A DNA stretch of 64,000 bases from assembly GCA_963726405.1 (NCBI GenBank), contig CAVSCF010000005.1, forward strand, positions 777,884-841,883, read 5' to 3'. The DNA comes from JAOUJD01 sp963726405 (GTDB lineage Bacteria; Pseudomonadota; Gammaproteobacteria; Burkholderiales; Burkholderiaceae_F). The notes below the pieces were generated by a model, which saw nothing but the letters and a program-made list of their open reading frames with translations, was not told where the DNA came from and ran no database searches. The position numbers and the translations under genes were made by a program. This document shows, piece by piece, positions 1 to 9,123 of this stretch (the first letter of the stretch is position 1; each line of letters starts with the position of its first letter).

Positions 1-3000
1 AGCGGCCCCACGGCGCTCAGCGCACTCGGCGCCGACAGGTCGTTGCCCCGGCCGATGAACGCGGCGCGGTCGGTTTCGTGAGTGATCGGACTCACCAGCG
101 GGGGCGCGCCGGCCGGTCCGCGCCCGGCGTGCACCGCCAGCAGCTGGAACATCCAGGGCGTCACTTCGCCGGCCGAGCGCGCGCGACGCGTGCAGATGAC
201 GGCGGCCGGCCGGTCGAGGATCTCCGTCTGCACGAAGAGCTTGCTGAAGGCGGGATGCAGAGCGTCGGCGGCCGCGCTCGCGAGCACGACCTCCGTGTAG
301 CTCGTCACCTCCACGGTCCGGCGCACGGCGCTGCCGTTGGTGATCCGCACGCGCCGCAGTTCGATGTCGTCTTCCGGCGACACGACGATCTCGGTGTGCG
401 TTTCGATGTCCGCATCCCGGCGCCTGAACTCGGCCCGACCTTCCGTGAAGATCGCTTCATAGCCATCCCCGCTGGTGCGGGAGGGCTGATGCGCGGCAGA
501 CCATGTCTCGCCCGTCGCGACGTCGCGCAGGTAGACGAAGCTGCCCCACGCGTCGCTCGTCGTGTCCTCGTTCCAGCGTGTGACGGCGAGGTCGTTCCAG
601 CGGCTGTAGCCGCCCCCGCCGCTGGTGACCATCACGTGATAGCGGCCGTTGGACAGCAGCTGGACCTCGGGTGCGACGCCATCGACAGAGCGGATGACGC
701 GGATCGGCGCCGCGGCGCTGACCGTCGTGCTGGGGGCCATGGCGCGCTCGTCCAGTTCGGGCTGGTAGGTAACGACGCGCGGCACACGCTCCTGCAGCAG
801 CAGCATGGTGGCCTGCATGCCGGGATCGGCCTCGAAGTGCCGCTGCATCGGACGGTTCTGCAGCAGATGCGCCAGCGCCAGCAGCCCCATGCCCTGATGG
901 TGTGCCATGAACGAACGAACCACGGCGCTCTTCTGCCCGCGCGGCAATCGGGCTGCGGTGTAGTCGATCGCTTCGTACAGGCCGTGGCGCCCGGCCGCTC
1001 CCGTGGCCGCGAGCCGTTCCAGGTTCTCGCACGCCTCTTCGGGCGCGACCATGAGCGCCATCATCGATGCGTGAGGCGTGACCACCAGGTCGTCCGCCAG
1101 GCCGCGCTTCAAGCCGAGGCCGGGCACGCCGAACGCGCGGTACTGGTAGTTCAGCGAGGCGTCGGTCGCGTTGTAGCCGGATTCCGAGATTCCCCACGGC
1201 ACGCCGCGCAGCCGGCCGTACTCGATCTGACGCCGGACCGCGCCGCGGCAGGTCTGGTCGAGCAGCGTGTGTTCGTAACTCGGCATCAGGAGCATCGGCA
1301 TCAAGTACTCGAACATCGAGCCGCTCCACGACAGCAGGACCGGCACGCCCGCCGCCGACGTGAGCAGGCGGCCAAGCGCGAACCAGCTCTGCTGCCCGAT
1401 CTGCCCGCGCGCGATCGCGACGAAGACGCCGAGCCGCGCCTCCGAGGCCAGCAGGTCGTAGTAGCCGGCGTCGGTGCGCCGCTCGTCGACGTTGTAGCCG
1501 ATGGTCATGAGGTGCCGAGCGTCGTCGTGCAGGAACCCCTGGTCGGCCTCGCTCATGGCTTCCGCCCGCGCGGCGAGGTCCTCGATTCTCTGCAGCCACG
1601 CGCGCGCCGTCAGTCGCGCGGCCTCGACGCCCGGTTCCAGGCAGTCGCCGCTCGCTGCGAGTTCGCGCAGGCTCGGCATCCGCTCCGCCCGTGCCATGTC
1701 CAGGTGCTCGGCCAGTCCGAGCGCGCGCAACTCGTCGCGACCTGCGCGGCACTGATCCAGCAGCCGACGAGCCCAGGTCGCGGATTCCGATTCCACCTCG
1801 CCTTCACTCGCGGCCGCCGTCGCGGTCGCTTCATCGGGCGCGGACGCGGGCAACGCGAGCGCGGAGCAGATCGAACTTGCCGCGACTTCGAGGGCGTCGA
1901 GCATCGTGTCCCAGTCACGCACGCTGACCGGCGGGCTGTTCCGGTACTCCAGCAACGCCTGGCCGAACCGCGCCACGGCGTCCCGCAATGCCCGGTCCGG
2001 TGCGCCCCGCTCCATCGCCAGCGATTCCTTCAGCACGCCGAAGGTGTCCTCCGCGCCGTCGCGCCACGCGGCGGGAAGCAGCGGCTCGTCCGCAAGCGCA
2101 AGGAGTCCCGAGTGCAAGGTGATGAGCTGCGCGGCGAGGTTGCCGCTGTCGACGCTGGAGACGTAGCGGGGGCGCAGCGGCTCCAGCGTGGTGGTGTCGT
2201 ACCAGTTGAAGAAGTGGCCGCGGTGCCGCGGCATGCGCTCCATCGTCGTCAGTGCGGCGTCCAGCCGCTTCTGCAACTGGCCGGTGGTGAGGTAGCCGAA
2301 CTCGCGCGCCGCCAGTGCCGCCAGCAGCGCAAAGCCCATGTTCGTGGGCGACGTGCGGTGGGCAACGCGGGCCACCGGGTGTTCCTGCACGTTGTCCGGC
2401 GGCAGGTGATGGTCGGCTTCGGTGACGTACGTTTCGAAGAAGCTCCAGGTCCGCCGTGCGAGCCGGCGCAGGAACGCGGTCTGGTTCGATGTCAGCGCGG
2501 GGCGACGGTGCGCCAGCGGGCGGTCGAGCCACCAGACGAGCAGCGGCGACAGCAGCCACAGCAGCATGACGGGCGCCGCCACGGGGAGCGCCTCCGGACG
2601 CAGCACCGCCAACCCGGCAGCGCCGGCGACCGCGAACAACGGACCGGCGGCCAGCGTGCGGGCGCTGCGCACGAGGTCCGCAAAGGTCCCGGGCTCCGTC
2701 TCGACACGTACGTCGGCCGACGGCCGCCACTCCAGCAACCGGCGCTTCGACAGCAGGACGCGCCACAGCGTGCGGGCGATGGCGGCACTGCTGTAGGACG
2801 CCTCGAACGGAAGACAGGCAAGCGCCTGCAGACCCTGCAGCAGCAGGCGCACCACGGGTTGGTCGCCCGGCGCCGCGGCTCGCGCACCGGAGCGCAGCAA
2901 CTGCAGCGGACGGCGCAGCCAGCCGGCGAAATGCGCTGCCAGCGGAATCAGCGCAACGATGCCCACGCCATAGAGCGTGAGCCAGCCCGGCGACGGCAGG

Positions 3001-5612
3001 ACAAACCAGCCGACCAGGAACAGCGACAGGAGCGCGGCGGGGACCACACTGCGCCGGAGGTTGTCGAGGATCTTCAGCCGCGACAGCGCCGACAGCTGAT
3101 TGAGGGGCGCCTGCGGCAGCGCACGCACGCGTCGGCGCAGCCAGCCGATCAGCTGCCAGTCGCCGCGGATCCAGCGATAGCGACGCGCGACGTCCGCCTC
3201 GTACGAGGCAGGTGCGCCTTCGATCAGCTGCACGTCGCTCAGCAGCCCGCAACGCGCGTAGCAGCCTTCGAGCAGATCGTGGCTCAGGATGCGGTTTTCG
3301 GGCAGACGGTCGGCCAGGGCGCGCTCGAAGGCGTCGACGTCGTAGATGCCCTTGCCGATGAACGAGCCTTCCGCGAAGAGATCCTGGTACACGTCCGAGA
3401 CGACGCGGGTGTACGGGTCGATGCCCGGGTCGCCGCCGTTCAGGCGCGCGTACAGCGAGCGGTTCGTGCTCGGGAGGTTCGCGGCGATGCGCGGCTGCAG
3501 GATGCCGTAGCCATCCACCACGAGATCGTGCTGGCGGCCGCTGCCAAAACGCGGCCGGTTCAGCGGATGCGCCATGGTGGCCACCATCTTCGCCGCCGCG
3601 CCACGAGGCAGTTCGGTGTCCGTGTCCAGCGTGATCACGTAGCGCACCGCCGACAGCCAGAGCGGCTCGCCCACCAGCCGGTCGAAGGCTTCGCCAGGAC
3701 CGACGGTGGCGCGTCCCCGCAGCAGCGCGTTCAGGTCGGCGAGCTTGCCGCGCTTGCGCTCATGGCCCATCCACACGCGTTCGCGCGCGTTCCAGCGGCG
3801 GGGACGGTGGAAGAGGTAGAAGGCCGGTCCGGCCGGAGCGTCGCCCGCGGCCCGGTACTTGGCGTTCAACGCCTCGATGCGCTCGGCCGCCAGGTCCACC
3901 AGGGCCGCATCGCCGGGCAAGTGCTCGGTTGCCGCGTCGTACAGGTCCGTCAGCAGGCCGAAGTGGAGGTTCGGATCGCGATTGGCGAGAAAGCGCACCT
4001 CGAGGGCCTCCACGAGGGCTTCCACGCCGTCGGCGCTGCCGAGCATGGTCGGCACCACGACCAGCGTTCGAGACGCCGAGGCGATACCGAAGCTGTAGTC
4101 CATGCGCGGCAGCGGCTCCGGCGCGACGCACACGGTCACCAGCCAGTTGACGAGCGCGATCGCGAGCTGGCTCGAGCCGACGATCAATATCAAGGCGAGC
4201 ACGGCGTCGGCCCATAGGGGCCACTGCAGGTGCTCCTGCGCGTGCACCAGCGGCACCGCGGCGAGTGCGAGGGCGCCAAGGGCGATCGCGCCCGCATAGT
4301 GCGGCAGGGCCCGGGCGCGCACGGCGCGCGCCAGCCGCGCGCCGGCGGAGATGCGCGCGCCAACGGCGCGTTCGAGCGCCTCGCGGCCGGCGCCGAGCAG
4401 GTGGAAGCCAACGTGCCGGCGTCTGCCGGCCATGGGCCCCGTCTCGTCGCCCGCTTCGGTGCACAGCGCGACGGCGCGGCGGGCGACGTCGGCCTCCGTC
4501 ACCTCCGCGACCTTTGCGATCGCTTCCACCGCGTGGCGGTAGCGGTCGCGCGTTTCGAAATCCATCAGCCCGTAGGCGCCACTCGGGTCGTCGCGCAGCG
4601 TCTGTTCCACGCCGCTGAGCGCTTCGACGAACTCCCGCCAGTCCATGGTGCCCAGCAGGCGCAGGCTGCCGATGCTGTTGCTGACCGACACCTGGTTGGC
4701 CGCCTGCTGCTGGCCTTCCATCTGGACGAGTTGCTGGATCGTCTGCCCGGCCTCCGCCAGTCGCAGCTCCATCCAGGTGAGCGGCAGCGCGAGCGAGGCG
4801 CCGTGCCCCTGCAGTCGGCGGGCGAACTCCGCGACGAAGGCGTTCGTCAGCGGCAGTGCCGAGCGCGCCATGTCGGCGATGATGAGGATCAGGTCGCTCG
4901 GGGCGTTCTCCGCCACCTGGACCATGCTGTCAGCCCAGACGCCGGCCGTTTCGCGCTCGGCGTGCGCCGTGGCGACGCGCGCCGCAACGCGGCGCAGGTT
5001 CTCGATCAGTGCGAGCCTCAGCATGATCGGAATCGCCCACAGTTCGCCCAGCAGCAGCGGCTGGACCGATTGGTAGGCGGCAATGAAGCGCATCAACGTT
5101 CCGCGGCCGATCGCGCCGTCGCCGTGCGCAACCAGTTGCAGCGCGAGGTGATACACGCGCGGCACGCTGGGCGGGGAGGCGCTATCCGGGCCCTGGGCCA
5201 GGCGTGGCAGCTGCCGGCTGTAACCCTGCGGCAGGTGTCGCCGCGCGGTCCGGATCTCTTCCTGGATCAGGTAGAAGTTGTCGAGCAGCCATTCGGCGGC
5301 GGGCGAAAAGCGCCGCTCGGCCTCGGCCGTCGCCGCGAGCCGCCGGTTGAGATCGACGAGGACGCGCTCGTTCGACGCGAGCCGGGCGAGCAGCCGGTCG
5401 GTCGCTCCCGCCGCGCCGAGCACGTGCAACGCGGCGAGGCGCCGGCCATGCCTCTCCATCTGCTCGGCGCTGAACAACTCGGCGCGGAGCGGCTCCTCGT
5501 GGGGCGCGGGCCCGGGCTCGGCATCGAACGCAGAGATGGACCAGGCGTTCTCCCACCAGCGTCCGGCGACCTGCATCACCCTGGCTCGAAAACCATGCGT
5601 GTTCCGGAGCAT
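1..5612 (-). CDS. ndvB: Cyclic beta-1,2-glucan synthase, N-terminal ~1870 residues (3' end outside window)
   Basis: The minus-strand frame is open from an ATG at 5612 to the window edge. It starts after an in-frame TAA at 5655-5657, with GGAGG at 5625-5629. NdvB/ChvB polymerises UDP-glucose into cyclic beta-1,2-glucan at the inner membrane for osmoadaptation. Visible parts: an N-terminal soluble region; membrane segments near residues 430-500; a family-84 glycosyltransferase with TLDTDTE near residue 664; more membrane segments near 860-895 and 1010-1030; a glycoamylase-like domain with SWSGSMFEYLMP near 1430; and the start of the GH94 phosphorylase-like region near 1640 (SDAWGSFVYLRD). Family members run to about 2,800 residues, so roughly a third is missing beyond the window. 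No frameshift was seen over 5.6 kb. Confidence 0.88.
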   Translation of the reverse strand, partial: MLRNTHGFRARVMQVAGRWWENAWSISAFDAEPGPAPHEEPLRAELFSAEQMERHGRRLAALHVLGAAGATDRLLARLASNERVLVDLNRRLAATAEAERRFSPAAEWLLDNFYLIQEEIRTARRHLPQGYSRQLPRLAQGPDSASPPSVPRVYHLALQLVAHGDGAIGRGTLMRFIAAYQSVQPLLLGELWAIPIMLRLALIENLRRVAARVATAHAERETAGVWADSMVQVAENAPSDLILIIADMARSALPLTNAFVAEFARRLQGHGASLALPLTWMELRLAEAGQTIQQLVQMEGQQQAANQVSVSNSIGSLRLLGTMDWREFVEALSGVEQTLRDDPSGAYGLMDFETRDRYRHAVEAIAKVAEVTEADVARRAVALCTEAGDETGPMAGRRRHVGFHLLGAGREALERAVGARISAGARLARAVRARALPHYAGAIALGALALAAVPLVHAQEHLQWPLWADAVLALILIVGSSQLAIALVNWLVTVCVAPEPLPRMDYSFGIASASRTLVVVPTMLGSADGVEALVEALEVRFLANRDPNLHFGLLTDLYDAATEHLPGDAALVDLAAERIEALNAKYRAAGDAPAGPAFYLFHRPRRWNARERVWMGHERKRGKLADLNALLRGRATVGPGEAFDRLVGEPLWLSAVRYVITLDTDTELPRGAAAKMVATMAHPLNRPRFGSGRQHDLVVDGYGILQPRIAANLPSTNRSLYARLNGGDPGIDPYTRVVSDVYQDLFAEGSFIGKGIYDVDAFERALADRLPENRILSHDLLEGCYARCGLLSDVQLIEGAPASYEADVARRYRWIRGDWQLIGWLRRRVRALPQAPLNQLSALSRLKILDNLRRSVVPAALLSLFLVGWFVLPSPGWLTLYGVGIVALIPLAAHFAGWLRRPLQLLRSGARAAAPGDQPVVRLLLQGLQALACLPFEASYSSAAIARTLWRVLLSKRRLLEWRPSADVRVETEPGTFADLVRSARTLAAGPLFAVAGAAGLAVLRPEALPVAAPVMLLWLLSPLLVWWLDRPLAHRRPALTSNQTAFLRRLARRTWSFFETYVTEADHHLPPDNVQEHPVARVAHRTSPTNMGFALLAALAAREFGYLTTGQLQKRLDAALTTMERMPRHRGHFFNWYDTTTLEPLRPRYVSSVDSGNLAAQLITLHSGLLALADEPLLPAAWRDGAEDTFGVLKESLAMERGAPDRALRDAVARFGQALLEYRNSPPVSVRDWDTMLDALEVAASSICSALALPASAPDEATATAAASEGEVESESATWARRLLDQCRAGRDELRALGLAEHLDMARAERMPSLRELAASGDCLEPGVEAARLTARAWLQRIEDLAARAEAMSEADQGFLHDDARHLMTIGYNVDERRTDAGYYDLLASEARLGVFVAIARGQIGQQSWFALGRLLTSAAGVPVLLSWSGSMFEYLMPMLLMPSYEHTLLDQTCRGAVRRQIEYGRLRGVPWGISESGYNATDASLNYQYRAFGVPGLGLKRGLADDLVVTPHASMMALMVAPEEACENLERLAATGAAGRHGLYEAIDYTAARLPRGQKSAVVRSFMAHHQGMGLLALAHLLQNRPMQRHFEADPGMQATMLLLQERVPRVVTYQPELDERAMAPSTTVSAAAPIRVIRSVDGVAPEVQLLSNGRYHVMVTSGGGGYSRWNDLAVTRWNEDTTSDAWGSFVYLRDVATGETWSAAHQPSRTSGDGYEAIFTEGRAEFRRRDADIETHTEIVVSPEDDIELRRVRITNGSAVRRTVEVTSYTEVVLASAAADALHPAFSKLFVQTEILDRPAAVICTRRARSAGEVTPWMFQLLAVHAGRGPAGAPPLVSPITHETDRAAFIGRGNDLSAPSALSAVGP

Positions 5613-5781
5613 CAGGTGGGCAGTCCTCCACGGGGGAGACAGGCGAGAGTCAACTTACCACGCCTGTGCGCCGTCGCTCCCTGGCCCGCTGCGCTCTGCT
5701 GCCGTTGTTCCTGTATCAGCGGATCGTCCTTGGCGAGTGCGGCGAGCAGGGTCGGGCTGCTCGAGTAGCCATGTCACTCGT

Positions 5782-6311
5782 TTGCACGGATGGGCGCGGA
5801 ACGAGAGCCGCCTCAACGTGCCGGAACGCCGGGCCCAGGGCGGGCTGGTGCTGGCCTGCCGCGCTCCGAGCGGCCGCATCCACTGGCTCGCCGAGGTCGC
5901 CGCCGACGGCGCCCTGCGGCCGTTCGGCCAGGAGGAGCGCGCGCTGCTGGTGCGACTGATGCTCGAGGCGGCGAACTCCTTCCGCGACAAGGACCGGCCA
6001 GGCGAAGACGAGTCGGGCGTGTCCCTTCGCGGACAGGCGGAAGCCTATGGACCCGCGGCCGGCGGTGCGGATTGCGCGCTGTTGCAGGCGTCGACCTTTC
6101 GTGAAGCGTGGCCGGGAGTCATCCAGTACGCGCCGAGCGGGCTGCCGTTTGGCATCGAGATGTATCGCCAGTACCAGCAGAGCTACCAGGCGACTACGAC
6201 GGCGCTGCGCTTGGCCACCGGCCTCGACCGCCGGTTCCTCCGCGCGGACATAGTTCGCACCAGGGAGGAATACCGTCCAATTTTTTCGGGGTCACCTACG
6301 ACGGCTTCTGA
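5782..6311 (+). pseudogene. Unrecognised protein gene, frameshifted near its 3' end
   Basis: A frame with good coding character runs from about 5782 (a possible TTG start; the true N-terminus is uncertain) through LVRLMLEAANSFRDKDRP and FREAWPGVIQYAPSGLPFG to EEYRP near 6275. There it would run on into low-quality translation. Moving one frame at the run of six T (6277-6284) gives NFFGVTYDGF and a stop at 6309-6311, a natural-looking ending. The simplest reading is one missing base just before the T run. I do not recognise the family. It lies between the glucan synthase (opposite strand) and the IclR gene. Confidence 0.4.
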
Positions 6312-6467
6312 TCTTTCCCCGCTCGCCACGAACCGAAAAAGCGTCGCTGCATCAAGAAAGTGGCGCCGAAGGCTAGTCAACGCTTGCCGTGCAGGACAAA
6401 ATGGGTCCGCAAAGTGGAACAAAAAGCCGGCCCCGTCCAAGGGGGTCACGGCAGGGCGGGAGGGGCG

Positions 6468-7280
6468 ATGGCAGGGCCGAAAGTCCTGGAGATACTCCAG
6501 CTGTTCACCGTGGATGCTCCACGCTGGCGAGTCGAGCACATCGCCGATCGGATGCGGGTCTCGACGTCGACGGCGTATCGCTGTGTCGCGGAGCTCGTGC
6601 GTGTCGGGTTCCTGCAGCCCGTCTCGGGCGGCGCGTACGTCCTTGGGCCGGCGTTCACGGAATTCGACCTTCGGATGCGCCTGAGCGATCCGCTGCTGCG
6701 CTCTGCGGGCCCGCACATGCGCAAGCTGCATGAAATGCTCGGACCGCAGACCACCACGGTGCTCGCACGCTATTACCGCGACTGCGTCATGTTCGCGCTC
6801 ATCGAGCGCGGCCGGGATGCGCCGAGCACCCATGGGCGCGGGCAGCAGATCTCGCTGTTCAGCCCTGCGGCGATGGCCCGCGCCGTTCTCTTCGCGCTGC
6901 CGGACCGTGCGCTGCGCGGGCTGTACCAGACGCACCCCGCGGAGATCGCCGCGTCCGGCCTCGGTGACGATCAACGCGAGTTTCGCGCGCACATCAAGGC
7001 GCTGCGCGAACGCGGCTGGACGTCGGCCAGATCCGTCGTCGTCGTCGGCCGCATCGGCATCGGCGCGCCAGTGATGTGCGAGGGTCTCGTGCGCGGAAGC
7101 ATGGGCGTGAGCCTGCCGGAACCGATCGCAGACAGCGAAATCGAGCGCGTCGGCATCATCGTCCGGAAGCAGGCCGCGCTCGTGGGGGCCCAGTTGAGCA
7201 AGGATGCGCCCGACGTGCCGCGGCTGCTCGGGCGTCGCCCTCGCACGAGCTCCGAGCAGGCCAGCGCCACGCTGCAATAA
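6468..7280 (+). CDS. IclR-family transcriptional regulator
   Basis: The 270-residue product has an N-terminal winged helix-turn-helix (KVLEILQLFTVDAPRW, then a recognition region around STSTAYRCVAELVRVGF) and a C-terminal IclR effector domain (TTTVLARYYRDCVMFALIERG; GIGAPVMCEGLVRGSMGVSL). IclR proteins usually control catabolic operons by binding small carboxylates or related metabolites. ATG 6468 is chosen because it follows the strong ribosome site GGGAGGGG at 6458-6465; an in-frame start at 6360 would add 36 residues not typical of the family. It could regulate the catabolic genes from 9.1 kb onward, but two unrelated genes intervene, so this is only a guess. Confidence 0.85.
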   Translation: MAGPKVLEILQLFTVDAPRWRVEHIADRMRVSTSTAYRCVAELVRVGFLQPVSGGAYVLGPAFTEFDLRMRLSDPLLRSAGPHMRKLHEMLGPQTTTVLARYYRDCVMFALIERGRDAPSTHGRGQQISLFSPAAMARAVLFALPDRALRGLYQTHPAEIAASGLGDDQREFRAHIKALRERGWTSARSVVVVGRIGIGAPVMCEGLVRGSMGVSLPEPIADSEIERVGIIVRKQAALVGAQLSKDAPDVPRLLGRRPRTSSEQASATLQ

Positions 7281-7333
7281 TCCTCGGCAGGGCGGCGCGG
7301 CGTTTGCCCCGCGCGCCTGGCGAGGACATCTCC

Positions 7334-7783
7334 GTGCTGAAGTCGATCCGCGAATTCTTCGAACGCAACCTTGCGCCTGGCGACGACGGGCCGGCGCGGC
7401 ACTCGATCGAGCTGGCCACGGCCGCCCTGCTGATCGAAGTCGTGCGCTGCGACGCCGGGATCACCGACGACGAGCGGCTTTCCGTGCAGGGGGCCGTACG
7501 CGAGAAGTTCGGCCTGCCGCCCGAGGAGGCGGAGACGCTGATTCGCCTCGCGGAGGACGAAGTCGCGCAAGCCAACGATCTTTTCCAGTTCACGTCGCTG
7601 ATCAATCGCCACTTCACGCAGGAGCAGAAGCAGCGGGTGATCGAACTGATGTGGCGCGCCGCGCTGGCCGACGCGCGGATCAGCGCGCACGAGAACCATG
7701 TGCTGCGACGGGTCGCGGAACTGCTGCATGTGGCGCACGGCGACTACATCGCGGCGAAGACGCGCGCGCAGGCGGCGACGTGA
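7334..7783 (+). CDS. TerB-like (tellurite-resistance-type) protein
   Basis: A 149-residue all-helical protein beginning LKSIREFFERNL, with acidic helix pairs (RCDAGITDDERLSVQ, and later WRAALADARISAHENHVL) that match the COG4103/TerB-like repeat: two similar helical bundles each carrying conserved acids. Family function is poorly known; some members are linked to stress response and metal binding at the membrane. The GTG start at 7334 has GAGG at 7322-7325. It begins 53 bases after the IclR gene and converges on a lipoprotein fragment whose 3' end overlaps it by 40 bases. Confidence 0.7.
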   Translation: MLKSIREFFERNLAPGDDGPARHSIELATAALLIEVVRCDAGITDDERLSVQGAVREKFGLPPEEAETLIRLAEDEVAQANDLFQFTSLINRHFTQEQKQRVIELMWRAALADARISAHENHVLRRVAELLHVAHGDYIAAKTRAQAAT

Positions 7784-8028
7784 CCTGCTGCTGCTGATCG
7801 CGTCATGGCGCCCGACCGGGCGGCCTCGCCCGGCCTAGGGCCCTGCGTGGACGTCTCGAGCTGCTTGCGCTGGTTCGCCATGTGCTGGCTCCAGACATAG
7901 CCGCCCAGGCCGCCGACCGCCGCGCCGATGCCCGTCGTCTGGGCCGTCTTGCGCTGCGATCCATCCATGGAAGTGCACGCCGACAACGCGAACCCCGCGG
8001 CTGCCGTCAAGGCGATCGCTTTCCGCAT
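7744..8028 (-). pseudogene. OmpA/YiaD-type lipoprotein, truncated after the glycine zipper
   Basis: The product starts MRKAIALTAAAGFALSAC, a lipoprotein signal with lipobox LSAC (Cys18), followed by a glycine zipper (GIGAAVGGLGGYVWSQ) and KQLETSTQG. In YiaD-like outer-membrane lipoproteins this is the lead-in to a peptidoglycan-binding OmpA domain. Here the sequence changes character right after STQG (near 7845) and ends 27 residues later with no OmpA domain, overlapping the end of the TerB-like gene. The 3' part has apparently been lost. A short lipoprotein might still be made, since the signal and ribosome site (GGAG upstream of 8028) look intact. Confidence 0.6.
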
Positions 8029-8061
8029 GACTCTCCTCCGGCTGTGCGCGCACGCCGCCGC

Positions 8062-9093
8062 TCAGCCGTAGCGCTGGCGCGCGAGCGCGGCTCCCTGTGC
8101 GAGCGCCTCGAGCTTGCGTACCGCGATGTCGCGGTCCATCGGCGCCATGCCGCAGTTCGTGCACGGCAGCAACCGTTCTCGCGCGACGAACTGCAGCGCG
8201 CGCCCGATCGTGTCGGCCACTTCATCCGGCGTCTCGACCACGTCGGACGCGACGTCGATCACGCCGACCATCACCTCCTTGCCCTCGAGCAGCCGGATGA
8301 GGTCCATCGGAACGTGCGAGTGCGCGCACTCGAGCGACACCTGCCGGATCGAGCTCTTCGCGATCGCCGGGAAGATCTCCTCGTACTGCCGCCACTGTTC
8401 GCCGAGGCTCTTCTTCCAGTCGATGTTCGCCTTGATGCCGTAGCCGTAGCAGATGTGGACCGCGGTGGTGCACTTCAGTCCCGCCGCTGCGCGCTCGAGC
8501 GCCTTCAGGCCCCACACGTTGACGTCCTTCATGTAGACGTTGAACGCGGGTTCGTCGAACTGGACGATGTCCACGCCGTCGGCCTCGAGTGCCTTCGCCT
8601 CCTGGTTCAGCAGGTCGGCGAAGGCCATCGCGGCCGCGATGCGGCCGTCTTCACCGCCCCCGTAGTAGCGGTCGGCAACCGTGTCGACGATCGTCATCGG
8701 CCCCGGCATCGTGATCTTCAGCTTCTTCTTCGTATGCGCCCGCGCGAGCCTCGCTTCGGTCGCGTGCACCCGGCCCTTCAGGCGCAGCGGGCCGACGACC
8801 TGGGGCACCATCGCCTTGTAGCGGTCGTTGCGGATGCCCATCTCGACCTTGTGCTCGAAATCGATGCCATCGACGGCTTCGAGAAATCCGTGGACGAAGT
8901 GCTGGCGGGACTGCTCGCCGTCGGTGACGATGTCCAGGCCCGCGTCTTCCTGCGCCTTGATCCACACGAGCGTGGCGTCGCGCTTGGCTTCGGCGAGTTC
9001 CTCGCCCTGCGCCTTCCACTGCGGCCACAGCTTGTGCGTCTCGGCGAGCCAGGAAGGTTTGGGCAGGCTGCCCGCGATGGTGGCTTCGAACAT
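8062..9093 (-). CDS. mesD: MesD-type folate-independent methionine synthase (MetE-like core)
   Basis: The 343-residue protein is a single MetE-type catalytic barrel without the N-terminal folate-binding half. It begins with an AGSLPKPSW motif, then DIVTDGEQSRQHFVHGF, FDEPAFNV, AVHICYGYG and PCTNCGM, which contain the expected zinc-ligand His and Cys residues. Length and motifs match the MesD family of short methionine synthases, which methylate homocysteine without 5-methyl-tetrahydrofolate. In the systems I know, MesD is encoded next to and needs MesX (DUF1852); no such gene is in this window. AAGGGAGA lies upstream of the ATG at 9093. The gene follows the amidase by 30 bases and may be co-transcribed with it. 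Confidence 0.83.
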   Translation of the reverse strand: MFEATIAGSLPKPSWLAETHKLWPQWKAQGEELAEAKRDATLVWIKAQEDAGLDIVTDGEQSRQHFVHGFLEAVDGIDFEHKVEMGIRNDRYKAMVPQVVGPLRLKGRVHATEARLARAHTKKKLKITMPGPMTIVDTVADRYYGGGEDGRIAAAMAFADLLNQEAKALEADGVDIVQFDEPAFNVYMKDVNVWGLKALERAAAGLKCTTAVHICYGYGIKANIDWKKSLGEQWRQYEEIFPAIAKSSIRQVSLECAHSHVPMDLIRLLEGKEVMVGVIDVASDVVETPDEVADTIGRALQFVARERLLPCTNCGMAPMDRDIAVRKLEALAQGAALARQRYG

Positions 9094-9123
9094 GGTGTCT
9101 CCCTTCGTGGGGTTCCGTGGTGA

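Noticed and set aside
78..4217. A 1,379-codon open frame on the plus strand opposite the glucan synthase gene
   Set aside because: Its translation is Arg/Gln/His-rich and low in protein character, while the opposite strand encodes a full conserved NdvB sequence. Long antisense frames are expected in GC-rich codon-position-biased DNA.
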